A stretch of 64,000 bases of DNA from Clostridia bacterium. GTDB lineage: Bacteria; Bacillota; Clostridia; Oscillospirales; CAG-272. Below are positions 63,305-64,000 of the stretch, one piece after another; the first letter of the stretch is position 1; each line of letters starts with the position of its first letter. The notes under the pieces were generated by a model that was not told the origin of the DNA, did no database searches, and was given only the letters and a program-made list of their open reading frames with translations. The DNA lies in assembly GCA_017504605.1 (NCBI GenBank), contig JAFVQW010000054.1:1-64000 (forward strand), read 5' to 3'. The position numbers and the translations under genes are program-made.

Positions 63305-63484
63305 ATGTTCAGAAGAAGCGATAAAAGATGTGCTACGCCCTGGCTCGCGCTCGCGGTCGGCACGCTCGCGGCGGTGGGTGCGGTGAGTATCGTTTGCCGC
63401 GGCAAAAGCTTTATTAAGTGCAAGATGAAAAAAATAGGAGATTTCTTTAAAAGGGAAGAAAAATGCGAGGAGGCAGAGGGGTGA
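63305..63484 (+). CDS. Small single-pass membrane protein
   Basis: A 59-residue protein starting MFRRSDKRC, behind GAAAGGAAGAGGA. It has a basic N-terminus, one hydrophobic segment (about 13-31: WLALAVGTLAAVGAVSIVC), and a Lys-rich tail (KCKMKKIGDFFKREEKCEEAE). I recognise no family. It lies 99 bp before the dipicolinate synthase gene on the same strand, so a sporulation link is possible but only positional. Confidence 0.6.
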   Translation: MFRRSDKRCATPWLALAVGTLAAVGAVSIVCRGKSFIKCKMKKIGDFFKREEKCEEAEG

Positions 63485-63490
63485 CACGCC

Positions 63491-63583
63491 CCCGTCCCGA
63501 AGCATAAAATGTAAGTGTACCCAAGGGTATAAAAAACGGGGCCCGACGGCAGGTGCCGCGGGCTCCGAAAGGATTTTGAGAGA
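63491..63583 (+). other. Leader region of dpaA
   Basis: Contains a hairpin at about 63542-63561 (CCCG/CGGG outside CGGCA/TGCCG) and then CGAAAGGATTTTGAGAG as ribosome site. No convincing vegetative promoter is seen, consistent with either a mother-cell sigma factor or readthrough. Confidence 0.4.
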
Positions 63584-64000
63584 ATGACAGTAACTACTTA
63601 TGAAAATAGCGAAAGGGGTAGGGTGTGCGCCGAGCTCCTCGGCGCCGCGCCCGAGGCGGCACGGCTTCGCGAGGTTATCATTTTGCCCATTCCGAGCGTC
63701 GCGGGCGGCAAAATTCGCGGCACGGATATACCTATTTCAAGAATAAGCGACGGTGTCGGCGAGGGTGACGCCGTCGTCGGATATTCTCTGCCGCCCCCAT
63801 TTACCGAGGGGCTAAGAGAGCGGGGCGTGCTCGTTTTCGATGCCGCGCTCGATGGCGAATTCCTCTATGAGAATGCCGCTCTGACGGCAGAGGCGGCGCT
63901 CGGGATAATACTCTCGAGCGAGAGGCGCGCGCCGAGGGATATTGAATTCGGTATTGCGGGCTATGGGAGAATAGGCAGACAGCTTGTGAATATGCTCCTC
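63584..64000 (+). CDS. dpaA: Dipicolinate synthase subunit A (N-terminal part)
   Basis: The first 139 codons of a gene cut by the window end. DpaA with DpaB makes dipicolinic acid of the spore core from the lysine pathway. Visible are VILPIPSV, a degenerate substrate-binding segment, the ENAALTAEAALGIIL helix before the Rossmann fold (family: YNAxxTAEGA), and the nucleotide-binding start FGIAGYGRIGRQLVNML. This is the order in SpoVFA/DpaA. A different NAD-binding protein of the same fold cannot be fully excluded without the rest. Together with spoVM it argues for sporulation. Confidence 0.78.
   Translation, partial: MTVTTYENSERGRVCAELLGAAPEAARLREVIILPIPSVAGGKIRGTDIPISRISDGVGEGDAVVGYSLPPPFTEGLRERGVLVFDAALDGEFLYENAALTAEAALGIILSSERRAPRDIEFGIAGYGRIGRQLVNMLL

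Overview
The window is a chromosomal stretch of roughly 55-58% G+C (my visual estimate). It comes from an anaerobic, endospore-forming member of the Bacillota, most likely an uncultured gut-type Clostridia lineage (Oscillospirales or Christensenellales-like). The evidence is an rnfCDGEAB operon, the hrcA-grpE-dnaK-dnaJ order with a CIRCE operator, a T-box ahead of ileS, an RNase Y/YmdB pair, a 26-codon spoVM and the start of a dipicolinate synthase A gene. Most promoters have the vegetative TTGACA/T-17 bp-TATAAT or TAAAAT form. Several ribosome-binding sites place the start downstream of the longest reading frame, and I moved those starts.

Layout. 1-483: galT tail-less fragment (-). 600-7785: Rnf operon plus a NusG-II protein and a Gx-transporter/HepS1 gene (+). 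7786-9276: an accessory island with an XRE regulator and a divergent SLOG gene between two copies of the dnaJ 3' end, with short palindrome arrays. 9192-14132: heat-shock operon (-). 14222-17043: rny and an lgt-like gene (+). 17113-22863: two large lipoprotein genes (-). 22982-26988: ymdB, mnmG and a BNR/Asp-box protein (+). 27027-35443: spoVM, a membrane-anchored protein, lysS, greA, an S41 protease, a CdaR-type regulator, then ribF-prmA-rsmE (-). 35525-39309: MFS transporter, GDPD, rRNA methyltransferase, membrane protein (+). 39392-43695: birA and T-box-controlled ileS (-). 43818-47468: P-type ATPase, PAP2 and MBL-fold genes (+). 47523-48591: trpS (-). 48644-61365: a Gld-like ABC cluster, then two extracytoplasmic trigger-factor-like proteins flanking rnhA (+). 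61433-63238: a Sel1-repeat protein (-). 63305-64000: a small membrane protein and truncated dpaA (+).

How it fits together. Rnf couples ferredoxin oxidation to NAD reduction and ion pumping. Most of the rest is housekeeping: translation, RNA decay, tRNA modification, cofactors. The surface side is notable: an Lgt-like enzyme, at least three lipoproteins, a Gld-like ABC system and two exported PPIase/chaperone-like proteins. spoVM and dpaA mark sporulation.

The best candidates for something undescribed are: the HTH-SLOG cassette lodged at a duplicated dnaJ 3' end; an RnfG with four FMN-attachment motifs; the surface cluster at 48.7-61.4 kb, with two GldG-like subunits, a 1104-residue DUF4340-like protein and paired exported trigger-factor-like proteins; and a lipoprotein with a 20-cysteine head. 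No tRNA, rRNA, CRISPR, transposase or integrase was seen.
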